A stretch of DNA of 64,000 bases, taken from Vulcanisaeta distributa JCM 11217. GTDB lineage: Archaea; Thermoproteota; Thermoprotei; Thermoproteales; Thermocladiaceae. The translations under genes and the position numbers were made by a program. The stretch lies in contig NZ_BBBJ01000001.1 in the NCBI RefSeq assembly GCF_001316005.1, positions 248,001-312,000 on the forward strand. The letters run 5' to 3'. The notes below the pieces were generated by a model. The model made no database searches. It was given only the letters and a program-made list of their open reading frames with translations, and was not told the DNA's origin. Of this stretch, positions 29,866-38,479 are shown piece after piece (within the stretch, counting starts at the first letter, position 1; every line of letters starts with the position of its first letter).

Positions 29866-31188
29866 ATGAGTGAGAGAGTTTCTAGAAGGGTAAGGAGGAT
29901 TAGAAATTTGTCGATTCTTGTTGGTAAGTATTACTTGGAGCATTATGGTTTACGTAGGTCCTCTAGGATCTTGCGTGTGTTGCTTGGTCGTATTTCCAGT
30001 GGTGAAGGTGTGCTTGTCGATGAATTAACGAGGAATTACCTATTTACGTCGATGGGTAATGTCGCCGTTAATGACGCCATTAGCGCGATAAGGAGGGCTA
30101 TCAATGACTATATTAGGTATAGGGAATTCAATGCAGTTGTTGATAACCAGGTATGGGGGGGTGTTCTCGATGTTCCGCGTACGGTAATTACGTACCCTGC
30201 CAAGCTTTATTCATCATTAACCTACCTACCAACTACTAGGTCGCCGGAGTATCTGTTGCTTAGGGAGATGGCGATGAGGATACTTAGGTCCACTAAATAC
30301 GTAATTGATTGGTACGAAAGTGCGGTGAAGAATAGTACTAGCGATGAATTGAGTAGGGAATTAGGTAATGAGGTTGACGGCTTGCGAAGAAAACGATTGA
30401 GGTTGAGGCAGTTAGTTATGAGGTTACCAGCGGCAAATGTTAAATATGGACATGAGGATATTGTGATGGAGGTTGAGAGGTTAATGCCTTATGCGCCATC
30501 ATGGCTGTTAGAGACTTATGATGCCTACTTACTAAGCAGGTTTATACCTGGTGGGAGGATTTACGCATCGTTGAAGCGCAGAGTTAGTAACCGTGACATG
30601 GTACTGCTTGGTTGGAGACTTTATGAAATATTCATTTACATGCTTGTACTCGATATATTCATAAACATGGGCTACAGGATAATCAAGAGAAGGGCTAGGG
30701 TGTTAGAACTAGCGAAGGATGGAATTACCGTAGATATTATCTTTAATAGGCCGTTGGAAAATTCGATCATAAACTCCGTTAATTTGAATAAGGATTTAGC
30801 TAGTAAGGTAAGGGGGGGTCGACCTGATGTTTCATTAGTTAATGGTAATAGGAAAACAATAGTTATTGAATGTAAGTTCTCTGAATTACCCATGTACATA
30901 ACCGCCGGTAGATATAAGGTCATGGCCTACATGTACGAGTACAACGCCGAGCTCGGAATATTAGTATTCCCAGGCTTAAACACGAAAAGGATATATGACG
31001 AAGAGGATAGGGCAACCGTAAGGCTTTGGGACTTAATTAAGGTCAACGGTTTTGCTGAGATCTCGCTGAATAATGGTAGGAGATTATTCATGGTTAGGGT
31101 AGATCCAGGTGAATCTAATGATATTGATGAGGTGCAGAGAATAGCCATGGGAAGATTGGCTAATGTACTTAACTCAGTGCTTCATTAG
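29866..31188 (+). CDS. mcrC: McrC-like nuclease subunit
   Basis: Endonuclease partner of McrB, starting five bases after it. Intact, 440 residues. The C-terminal PD-(D/E)XK domain shows [10 protein letters not shown] and, one strand later, IVIECKFS (Glu-x-Lys), then [21 protein letters not shown], a typical conserved helix and strand. The N-terminal 250 residues are helical with a DUF2357-like feel ([16 protein letters not shown]). G7 at 30157 and 30811 each add a Gly, the second just before RPDV. With McrB it would cut DNA carrying modified bases. Targets unknown. Confidence 0.75.
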   Translation: MSERVSRRVRRIRNLSILVGKYYLEHYGLRRSSRILRVLLGRISSGEGVLVDELTRNYLFTSMGNVAVNDAISAIRRAINDYIRYREFNAVVDNQVWGGVLDVPRTVITYPAKLYSSLTYLPTTRSPEYLLLREMAMRILRSTKYVIDWYESAVKNSTSDELSRELGNEVDGLRRKRLRLRQLVMRLPAANVKYGHEDIVMEVERLMPYAPSWLLETYDAYLLSRFIPGGRIYASLKRRVSNRDMVLLGWRLYEIFIYMLVLDIFINMGYRIIKRRARVLELAKDGITVDIIFNRPLENSIINSVNLNKDLASKVRGGRPDVSLVNGNRKTIVIECKFSELPMYITAGRYKVMAYMYEYNAELGILVFPGLNTKRIYDEEDRATVRLWDLIKVNGFAEISLNNGRRLFMVRVDPGESNDIDEVQRIAMGRLANVLNSVLH

Positions 31189-31196
31189 GGAGCTTA

Positions 31197-31648
31197 TGGA
31201 GAGGAGGATTGACGTTAATGAGGTGTCGCTTGATGCCTTGGGTATGAAGGATCCTAGTGAGAGTTCTAGGGAGAGGATGAGGCTTGCCGAGGTTTACCTA
31301 AGAGTGTGAGGAGTACCTTGCTAAGGGTGATGCTGTTCAGGCATCGGAAAGGGCGTATAGGGCGGCCGAGGAGGTTGTTAAGGCACTTGCTGAGAGGTTT
31401 AGGACGCCGGAGTATCAAAGGGCCTTGGAGGAGGATAGGTGGCACACGTACTTGCTTAGTATGGCTAGTAAGACCTTGGCGAAGAGCTTAGGTGATTGGG
31501 TGGTTGATGGTTGGAATGCCGCATATGATCTTCATGTGTGGGGGGGTTTCATGAGGGTAGACTTACGGTGGATTATGTGAGGGTTGATGTGGATAGGGTT
31601 AAGGCGATGTTCGGTGAAGCTAGGAAATTATTTGAAGAGAGTCATTAA
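31197..31648 (+). CDS. PaREP1 family protein (frame-broken)
   Basis: Begins MERRIDVNEVSLDALGMK eight bases after mcrC. After a short break near 31303 it reads CEEYLAKGDAVQASERAYRA, then AEEVVKALAERF, the PaREP1 signature helix pair, followed by a second break at the G7 at 31540 and EGRLTVDYVRVDVDRVKAMF. PaREP1 proteins are small helical repeats-in-genome proteins of Thermoproteales that resemble HEPN-type toxins in size and fold, with function unproven. The position directly after mcrBC on the same strand suggests co-transcription. About 148 residues. Confidence 0.7.
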
Positions 31649-31960
31649 ATTATGATTAATCATATACCGGTATTGAACCTATGCCCGGGAAGTAAGGGGG
31701 GGTTTTAAGGCTTTGTAATGGAGAAATGAGACCATAGGTTATCAAGGTAGTTTGTTAAGACAGTGGCCTGTTTAATTGCTATGATGTATTGTCATGACTA
31801 TAACGTAGTAAGTACGGACGTGTATTGATAATGCTAGTTCGTGATGTTGTGAGTGATTATCGTTCAATCCTCTGTTTAATCCTCCATATACTTCTGCTTA
31901 ATCGCTGTATTTGGTGGGGGGGTGGAATTAATTTTTATACCTGGTTGTGTTTAGTTTTTG
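31649..31960. other. Intergenic region with promoter near its right end
   Basis: No gene or RNA recognised in about 310 bases. G7 tracts at 31697 and 31916 show that the run anomaly also affects non-coding sequence. AATTTTTATACC at about 31928-31939 is a TATA-like element 22-33 bases before ATG 31961. Confidence 0.5.
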
Positions 31961-32470
31961 ATGGGTAGGTCGAGGTTTGTTGTTGCCCTTGGTGATTTCA
32001 TTATTGAGGCTCCGATTAGTAAGAGGCAGGCTGGGGGGGCTTTGTTGAGTTTGTTGAGGGTTTTGTATATTGATTACTTGGGTGCCTACCGTAATTACCG
32101 TGGTGTTATCCTTAACATTGGTAGGTTTGTCCGTAGGTTGGCCCTTGGGATTGTTAGGGAGTTTGGCATTGAGTGTGATGAGAGTGCGGTGTTTCGTGAT
32201 CCCTGCCTCATTATTTATGATGTTGGCCTGGACATACCACCCATGGCCTTTAGGGTGAGCAGTGATGCCTCCTTTGAGGACATACTGCGTGAGGTCCTTA
32301 GGAGGGGGGGCTTCATTGATGTTGCTGGTGATTTGCATGTGGAGGTGACCTACGTGTATAGGGATGGTGGTAGGTTGAGGGTTGGTGATGATTACTTTAA
32401 GGTTGTTGTTAATGGGCTTGATAACATATACATTGAGTATAGGGATCCTGACGAGGAGGACGGTGTGTAA
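31961..32470 (+). CDS. Hypothetical protein
   Basis: A 169-residue protein, MGRSRFVVALGDFIIEAPIS, then RQAGGALLSLLRVLYIDYLG, and an acidic C-terminus (NIYIEYRDPDEEDGV). A beta-rich second half (HVEVTYVYRDGGRLRVGDD) suggests a compact alpha/beta domain. No family is recognised. Composition is G/T rich like mcrB, unlike genes outside the island. G7 at 32034 and 32303 each add a Gly. A TATA-like box precedes it. Confidence 0.55.
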   Translation: MGRSRFVVALGDFIIEAPISKRQAGGALLSLLRVLYIDYLGAYRNYRGVILNIGRFVRRLALGIVREFGIECDESAVFRDPCLIIYDVGLDIPPMAFRVSSDASFEDILREVLRRGGFIDVAGDLHVEVTYVYRDGGRLRVGDDYFKVVVNGLDNIYIEYRDPDEEDGV

Positions 32471-32565
32471 TGCTTTACTAAGTCCCTGCACCTTATTGTA
32501 TATGTCTGTGCTTAATGTGTAATTGAACGTGAAAAGACAACATTTATATAACTGGGCTGTAGTCA

Positions 32566-32946
32566 ATGCCAATGAGCGCTAGTACTGGATTAGGGAACAG
32601 CGAGCCTCCTGGTAAGGAGCCATTCTACTTCAAGTCCTTTGATAGGGTCATTGGCGTTGCCCACAATGTCAATGAGTTGAGGAGTGAGTTTGGGAGACTT
32701 CTTAGCGTTGATCCTAAGGCCCTTGAGTACCACCTTAGGGAGGGGGGGCACATTGTTCAGTGGCTTGAGTACATAGGTGAGGTTGAATTGGCTAGGAGAC
32801 TTATCGGTATTAGTGATCCAGGTATGGCCTATGAAGTAATGAATAACTACCTCACAGGTAGTAAGGATGCCACGACTGAGGAGAAGACCTCCGCAAAACA
32901 GGGTAGAAGACCCAGTAGAAGGTCTAGGAATTCGAGGAAGACCTAG
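32566..32946 (+). CDS. DUF5752-like protein
   Basis: A 126-residue protein. FYFKSFDRVIGVAHNVNELR, then DPKALEYHLREGHIVQWLEY and ELARRLIGI match the small archaeal family in which Phe-Tyr-Phe, E-(Y/F)-H and W-(I/L) are conserved. The last 30 residues are basic and Ser/Arg rich (RRPSRRSRNSRKT). Role unknown. CATTTATATAAC at 32539-32550 gives a promoter about 20-27 bases before ATG 32566 or 32572. G7 at 32743 sits in the E-G-H turn. Confidence 0.55.
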   Translation: MPMSASTGLGNSEPPGKEPFYFKSFDRVIGVAHNVNELRSEFGRLLSVDPKALEYHLREGGHIVQWLEYIGEVELARRLIGISDPGMAYEVMNNYLTGSKDATTEEKTSAKQGRRPSRRSRNSRKT

Positions 32947-32978
32947 CCACATCAACCCACCCTTTACCCTTAAAATCA

Positions 32979-33273
32979 CTAGGACCTTGACGAGGTACCT
33001 AGCATCCCCCCCGCGCCTTGTTTAGGTGTTCCTGGAGCCCCCCCATGGCTATTAATGCCAATCCCATAGCCGTTATCACACTCCCTCGCTGCACTTGACC
33101 AAGTGAGCATTAGGAGCATGCCCAGGGATACCGCGATTATTCCCATGTTCAGCATGGCTGTTGTACCTAGTCCATGGCTCATCATAATGGTATATAAACA
33201 CAATTAATATAATGATTACTAGGATTATTATGTAACCCATAGCCAGCCCCCATGAGCATTCCAGGTAGCGCAC
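32979..33273 (-). CDS. Small two-helix membrane protein (frame-broken)
   Basis: Two hydrophobic segments in neighbouring frames: MGYIIILVIIILIVFIYHY and, after a shift near 33180, MLNMGIIAVSLGMLLMLTW. A Gly/Ser tail with two C7-affected sites follows. The start at GTG 33273 is a guess. No family is recognised. It could be a tiny accessory or a degenerate fragment. The 33274-33560 gap to the next gene holds only AT-rich sequence and a promoter (CTTATAAAC near 33530). Confidence 0.35.
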
Positions 33274-33568
33274 CAATGGCAATTGCAGTGACTGGTAGGG
33301 CAGGTTAGCCAAGGTAAATGCACTACTTAGTGACCGCTTGCGCAGGCATGATAAGCTTTTACTTAAGATAATTAACGGCAATATTCAGTGCATACTCTGA
33401 GAGTATAGTAAGATGGAGACGCGTCCTTGCTGAGAGCCGTTTAGAATTAGCTTGATGCGTTTCACTTACCCTTCGTTCATTATAACACCATTGATGGCTT
33501 TAACATGAATTAAGCAATTACGAAATACTCTTATAAACTTCTGGGGGCAGAAGTTACTTCCGGGGGGG

Positions 33569-34665
33569 GTGGAAGTGCTCTTTGATTTACGGCCGAAGGA
33601 TACCAAGTCTGATCTCTTCGATAGGGAGATCGAGCTTAGCAAGGTCATTGAATATGTCGGTAGGTTGGGTTTACCCATTACCCTAGTTCTTGGTTTTCGT
33701 AGGGTCGGTAAGTCCTCCTTAATACTCGTAGCTATCAGGGAACTGGGTCTACCGTCGATATATATCGACTTAAGGAAGTTTGAGGAGAGGCAGTACCTGT
33801 CATATAGGGACTTCGTCCTTGAGCTTCAACGTGAGGTTAACAATCTCACCAGTAGATTTCCTGGGTTGATCGACTTCCTTAGGAACATAAGTGGCGTTAG
33901 TATTATGGGTAATCAAGTCCTCTTCTCCTGGAAGGGCAGTGGCAGAGTTTCCCTTGCCTCATTACTTGATGCCTTAAATGATTGGGCTAGTAATGGCGTT
34001 GTTATCGTATTTGACGAGGCCCAGGAGTTGGTTAAGGCGAGGGGGGGCTTCAACGTATTGCCGGTCCTCGCCTACGCATACGATAATTTGAGGAGGATTA
34101 GGTTCATAGTAAGTGGCTCAAAAATGGGACTCCTATATAGGTTCCTTAGGATTAGGGATCCTGAGTCGCCACTCTTTGGTCGGGCGATGGGTGTTGTGGA
34201 GTTATCGCCTTTCACCAGGGACCAGGCGGTTGAATTCCTGAGGCGGGTTTCGAGGAGTTGGGTATTGAGTTTAGGGATTTTGATGCTGTGTATGAGAGGC
34301 TTGGCGGCATCCCAGGTTGGCTCACGTACTTTGGCCTTAGGTACTATGAATATAGGGACCTAAATAAGGCGATTAATGAGACCGTGAGCTACGCGATAGC
34401 GTTGATAAGGCAGGAATTCAATAACTTCCTAACCGATAAGGTGGCTGCGAGGGATAGGTACTTGACGATAATGAGGATCGTGGCGAGGGAATGCGCGGGT
34501 TGGAGTGAGATTAAGAATGGGCTTGAGGTGGAGCTCGGCATGGAGATTAGTGACTCAAGGATAAGCGAGTACTTAAGGCAATTACTTGATTCAGCCTGGA
34601 TAGTCAAGGTTGACAATAAGTACTGCCCAGCCGAGCCACTGATAGGTGCGGCATTCAGAACCTAA
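33569..34665 (+). CDS. Archaeal STAND/AAA ATPase, PF01637 type (frame-broken)
   Basis: Walker A GFRRVGKSSLILVA at about residue 43, Walker B GVVIVFDEAQEL near 147, then a sensor-like RFIVSGSKMGLLYR and the ELSPF(T)RDQAVEFL motif of archaeal ATPases. The C-terminal winged-helix part is RIVARECAGWSEIKNGL, then ISDSRISEYLRQLLDS. One G is lost at about 34250, where the reconstructed join is FEELGIEFRDFDAVYERLGG. The family is common near mobile and defence loci. Function unproven. Start GTG 33569 follows a G8, TTATAAAC lies about 32 bases before it, and a G-rich Shine-Dalgarno is possible. Confidence 0.85.
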
Positions 34666-34725
34666 AGATTAAGTAAGAGCTAAAAAATAAATAAACGATG
34701 GAAATAATAAGTGACCGAGTCAGCC

Positions 34726-35115
34726 ATGGGCGTATTCAGCGTTAAGGCGCGCATTTGGAACGTTAGGGAACCAGCGAGGTCAACCACGGTTGACCTACTC
34801 GTGGATACCGGCTCAACGTACACCGTAATACCCGCAGGGTACTCGAGGATTTAGGCATCAAGCCCATTAGGACGGTTAGGCTTAGGCTGGCTGACGGTAG
34901 GATTGTCGAGAGACCGTTGGGTGAGGTGGGCATTGAGATTGATGGATTCACGGCATCAGCAACGCCAGCCATCTTCAGTGACGAGGGCATATACCTACTG
35001 GGTTCAGTAACCATGGAACAACTCGGCCTAGCACCAGACCCCCATTGAAAAGAGGCTAAAGCCCACCGAGGCATTACTAATGATTATGCAAACCAATGCC
35101 CTATTTAGTCATTAA
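34726..35115 (+). CDS. Retropepsin-like aspartic protease domain, copy 1 (frame-broken)
   Basis: Single-domain clan AA protein: VDLLVDTGSTYTVIP holds the catalytic DTGS, followed by LEDLGIKPIRTVRLRLADGR and a hydrophobic-Gly near the end (IYLLGSVTMEQLGL), as in dimeric retropepsins. A G4 written as G3 at about 34840 and a C4 written as C5 at about 35040 break it. Start could be ATG 34726 or GTG 34711. About 130 residues, right for a homodimeric half-enzyme. Substrate unknown. A second copy follows directly. Confidence 0.75.
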
Positions 35116-35148
35116 ATCCTTATTAACTTCCAACAGCATTAATCATTA

Positions 35149-35511
35149 ATGGGCAACACCATGGCCAAGGTTAGGCTCTGCAATCCACGGGACACGGGCA
35201 AGTGCCTAGAGCTTGAATTACTTGTTGACACAGGCAGCACCTACACGTGGATCAAGTCCTCAAGGCTCAGGGAACTGGGCATTGAACCAACGACCAGGTG
35301 GAGATTCAGGACGATCGAGGGCAGGATAATCGAGAGAGACATTGGCGAAGCATTAATCGAGTGCATGGGCGAAAGGGCAACAACAATCGTAGTCTTCGCC
35401 CAGGAAAACGACGCAGAAGTCCTCGGCGTATACTCATTAGAAGGCCTCAGGTTAGAAGTAGACCCAATAACAAAGCAATTAAAGAAAACCGAAGCACTAC
35501 TCGCAGTATAA
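35149..35511 (+). CDS. Retropepsin-like aspartic protease domain, copy 2
   Basis: Intact 120 residues (or 116 from MAKVRL at 35161). LELELLVDTGSTYTWI carries DTGS, LRELGIEPTTRWRFRTIEGR matches the flap region of copy 1, and EVLGVYSLEGLRLEVDP matches its C-terminal strand. Both end KPTEALL/KTEALLAV, so the genes are tandem duplicates that have diverged. No signal peptide, so it is probably cytosolic. It ends 9 bases before a tRNA gene on the other strand. Confidence 0.8.
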   Translation: MGNTMAKVRLCNPRDTGKCLELELLVDTGSTYTWIKSSRLRELGIEPTTRWRFRTIEGRIIERDIGEALIECMGERATTIVVFAQENDAEVLGVYSLEGLRLEVDPITKQLKKTEALLAV

Positions 35512-35519
35512 ATGGATGG

Positions 35520-35648
35520 TGGGGGGGCCGCCGGGATTTGAACCCGGGATCACTCGGGCATACCCCCCCGCCACCACCGGTCTCAAGCAATGTCCCGGTG
35601 GTGGACATCCAAGCCGAGCATCCTAGCCAGGCTAGACTACGGCCCCCC
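35520..35648 (-). tRNA. tRNA-Pro(UGG) with intron
   Basis: Acceptor halves GGGGCCG and CGGCCCC pair if the G6 and C7 runs are read as four. The 3' end then becomes A plus encoded CCA. The anticodon stem CTCGG/CCGAG encloses C-T-TGG-A, giving UGG (Pro). An intron of about 49 nt sits at the canonical 37/38 position and folds into a perfect 10-bp stem, CCACCACCGG with CCGGTGGTGG. The T-arm is CCGGG-TTCAAAT-CCCGG. It needs tRNA endonuclease, of which a subunit is at 5441. Confidence 0.85.
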
Positions 35649-35827
35649 GGTAATGATGGTGACCTAAGTGATTTTTAAGTTTTTATTAATGACTTGCTTA
35701 ACGATTATGCGTAGGTTTTGAGCATCGATAAAGTAATACGTATCTGTTTGAAATTAATTGACGACTTTCAGCTCAAACTATGAAAGTAATTTATTAATCA
35801 GGTTGAGAATAGGCTTATAGATGCCTA

Positions 35828-37385
35828 ATGGCTCTTCAGGTCTCTGATAAGATTAGAGTATGTTGGGGGGCGTAAAAGCTAGGGGTAATAAACGTCTAAA
35901 GTGTGGTAATGAGACCGATGAAACCACGAGAAAGGAAGCTTTGAAACTTATTAATGTATTTCTGAACCGAGTCGAGAAGCATAAAGACATTTTATTAAGT
36001 GATGAGAAATCACCATTCGACGTCTACATTAATGACTTGTCAAAATTCATTGAATATTTAAGGATTGAGATGTCTGAAGGAGGTAATGAAAAGGTTTCTG
36101 AAGCTAGGAATGCTATGCTCAGAATAGCAGAAATAATGCTTAAGCTCTCAAGGAAAGCAAGAAAAAGATGGTTAAAATTATATAAGGTAGAGCTTGAGGA
36201 ACTAATTGTCAAGCTAACTAAAGGCGAAATGACAATACCGGTAACTGGAGATATAAATAATAAAAATAGGAGTTTTATAGTACATATGTATACTAATCAT
36301 ATAGCAATAAATGCATGCAGGATTGCTAGGAATGGCAACATAACGGTGAAGTTTACATTCACAGGTCTCAAAGGTGAGCATATTGAATCGCCAAAATTAT
36401 TTAATGATAGTATATTGAAGGCCATGCAGTATGGATTACTTTTGACTGATGGATCGATTTACCAAGGCTATCCAGGAATGGCCACACATCAAATGTGGCA
36501 AAGCATCGTGTGGCACCTAGTGTTTCCAGGTAAAAATTACATAGCTATAGATGGTATCAGTATCAATGATAATATAAGCACCGTATGGCAATTGACATCC
36601 CTTAACTACAAGTTTGAAGGTAAGAGTGCAGTTAATATTAAGCGTGGTTTTGTTGGGGGGGAGGTTGTTGGTTTTGATGATTGGTTGTTTTTGTGGTTTT
36701 TGTTGTTTGCTGTGTTTGGTGATGGTAATGTTGATGTTCAGGATGAGTATGATGTGAGGGAGATTCGGTTGTTCATGGGTGGTGGTAAGTACGTGTTGTG
36801 GAGGCCGATTATTGAGAGGTTGAGTGGGTTGGGTTTTAGGGGGGGTGGTGAGTATGGGTGGGAGTGGGTTGTTAGGGGTTAGGTCTTCGAGGGCTGTTAA
36901 GTTGGCTAGGGAGTGGTTGGGTGATCCCGTGTTTGGGGGGGTTATTATTGGGGGGGGATTTGGCTCGATTGAGCGATGCTGTTAAGCTTAGGCAATTGAT
37001 TGGACTGGCTGGCGTGGGTTATAGGCCGAAGGGTAGGTCCTCCGTGATTATTGGCGGTGTGAAAATGACGGTAAGGGTTCGTGACGGTTATGTGGAGTTA
37101 GTGGCCGTTCACAAGGATGGAGCCGAAATCACGAAGGTTTTAGAGAGTCTTAAGGCCCTGGGGGGGATTAATGCGAGTGTTACTCCGTGGGGGGGTGGTG
37201 GCATGAGCGCCGTGCGTGTAAGGCAGGGTGAGGTGATGAGGCATGATTGGGTTAGGGCCGTGGTATGTGGAAAACTGACTGAAATGCTGAGGGAGGCCGT
37301 GGGTAATGGTGATGATGGGAGATCGCGAAGTATTAATGGCGCCATGCTAGGCTCGGCTGCCAAACCACTACCCCCCCGGATTTAA
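35828..37385 (+). CDS. PaREP2b family protein, copy 2, mosaic (frame-broken)
   Basis: Start ATG 35828 gives MALQVSDKIRVCWG, joined across a G4 written as G6 at 35862 to VKARGNKRLKCGNE. N-terminal and middle regions parallel copy 1 (LLLTDGSIYQGYPGMATHQM, IAIDGISINDNIS). From about 36640 the codons change abruptly from A/T rich to G/T rich, and the C-terminal part (FLLFAVFGDGN, KYVLWRPIIERLSGLGFRG, VKMTVRVRDGYVELVAV) parallels the other copy's end. An extra G at about 36875 breaks the frame. It looks like a recombinant of two family members. Confidence 0.7.
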
Positions 37386-37546
37386 TGGGAACCGATAGGT
37401 GAATAGGTCTTACAATTAATCATCGCCACCCTGTTCTCAGCCCGACCCTTCCTTTCCTTTTGCTCCAGTATTTCCACCCATGTTAGGAAGCAGTCGGTGA
37501 TAGTGTTCCCAGTCCACCTTTGCTCCTTTTCACCACCCATGCCCAT
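37382..37546 (-). CDS. Small hypothetical protein coupled to a hydrolase gene
   Basis: Fifty-four residues: MGMGGEKEQRWTGNTITDCF, then LTWVEILEQKERKGRAENRV. Its ATG overlaps the stop of the dienelactone hydrolase as TGATG, the usual sign of coupled translation. A plausible coding composition and the overlap are the only support. No family is known. It ends within the 3' end of the convergent PaREP2b gene. Confidence 0.35.
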   Translation of the reverse strand: MGMGGEKEQRWTGNTITDCFLTWVEILEQKERKGRAENRVAMINCKTYSPIGSH

Positions 37547-38335
37547 CAACCCAGGTACTTCCTGAAGAAGTTAACTGTCCTCTCCCAAGCGTCTTTCGCG
37601 GCCGCCTCATTATATACCGGCCCACCCTCAGTGGCGAAGGCGTGGTACGTGCCTGGGTAGAAGGCCATCTCGAACCTTGGTTTGTAGGTTAGTACAGCCT
37701 TTATTAGGTCTGGTATTCCCTGGTTTATGGCTGGGTCCTCGCTGGCGTAAATAGCCAGTATCGCCCCCCCTTGATCCTGGCTATGTCATTTATATTCTTC
37801 GGATTCCTACCGTAGTAAATCACCGACGCGTCAAAGGGCACCCTAGTCGATGCCTCAAAGGCCAGGCCAGCACCCATGCAAAAGCCTATTATGCCCATCC
37901 TCTCCACCCTGTACGTACTCTTTACGTAGTTGTACGTGACCACTATGTCCCTGACCATCCTCTCTTCAGTAGCATCCCTATTAACGACCAGCTCCTGCAC
38001 TATCTCCCTCTCTATCGGCGATAACGAACTCATTAACTCACCGATTGCCTTTGGATCAGCCCTCCTCTCCGGCGGTAGAGACCAAAACCTCCTCATTACA
38101 CCTGCGATGTTTTGCTCAGTAAATACGTCAGCCCTCCTAGAGTATAGGTTTGGTGCGATAGCCAGGTAGCCAAGACCTGCCAATCTCCTGGCTACATTCC
38201 TTATGAATTCCGTGATGCCGAATATCTCGTGTATCACAATCACGGCCGACCTATACGCCGTATCCGGCGTTACCTGGAAGCTGCTAATTCGCTACCGTCG
38301 CTCGCCCTATACCTTATGTACTCCTCCCTTGGCAT
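37546..38335 (-). CDS. Dienelactone hydrolase family protein (frame-broken)
   Basis: Alpha/beta hydrolase with a Cys nucleophile in GIIGFCMGAGLA, Asp in YASEDPAINQG and His in GTYHAFA. Early motif VIVIHEIFGITEFIRNVARRLA is typical. Two breaks: G2 written as G1 at about 38283 before SFQVTPDTAYRSAV, and a G5 written as G7 at 37763 before AILAIYASED. Reconstructed start ATG 38335 reads MPREEYIRYRASDGSELGS. About 262 residues, normal. Natural substrate is unknown; carboxymethylenebutenolidase activity should not be assumed. Confidence 0.85.
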
Positions 38336-38479
38336 ATCTATGGGTTTTACTTGCCGTCTTATTAGGTTTTCGTTATCGGATTTCCGAGACGCGGTGCTTG
38401 TTATTTCCCATGCTTCTTTAGAGATAATTTTTTAAGTGCCTGCGATACTCGTTCCCCCCCAGTTCTCGAGGTTTTAAGT

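Noticed and set aside
31928-32572. A 214-residue minus-strand frame opposite the gene at 31961
   Set aside because: It is the antisense of a better-supported plus-strand gene with a TATA box, and its Thr/Asn/Pro-rich composition is that of a shadow frame.
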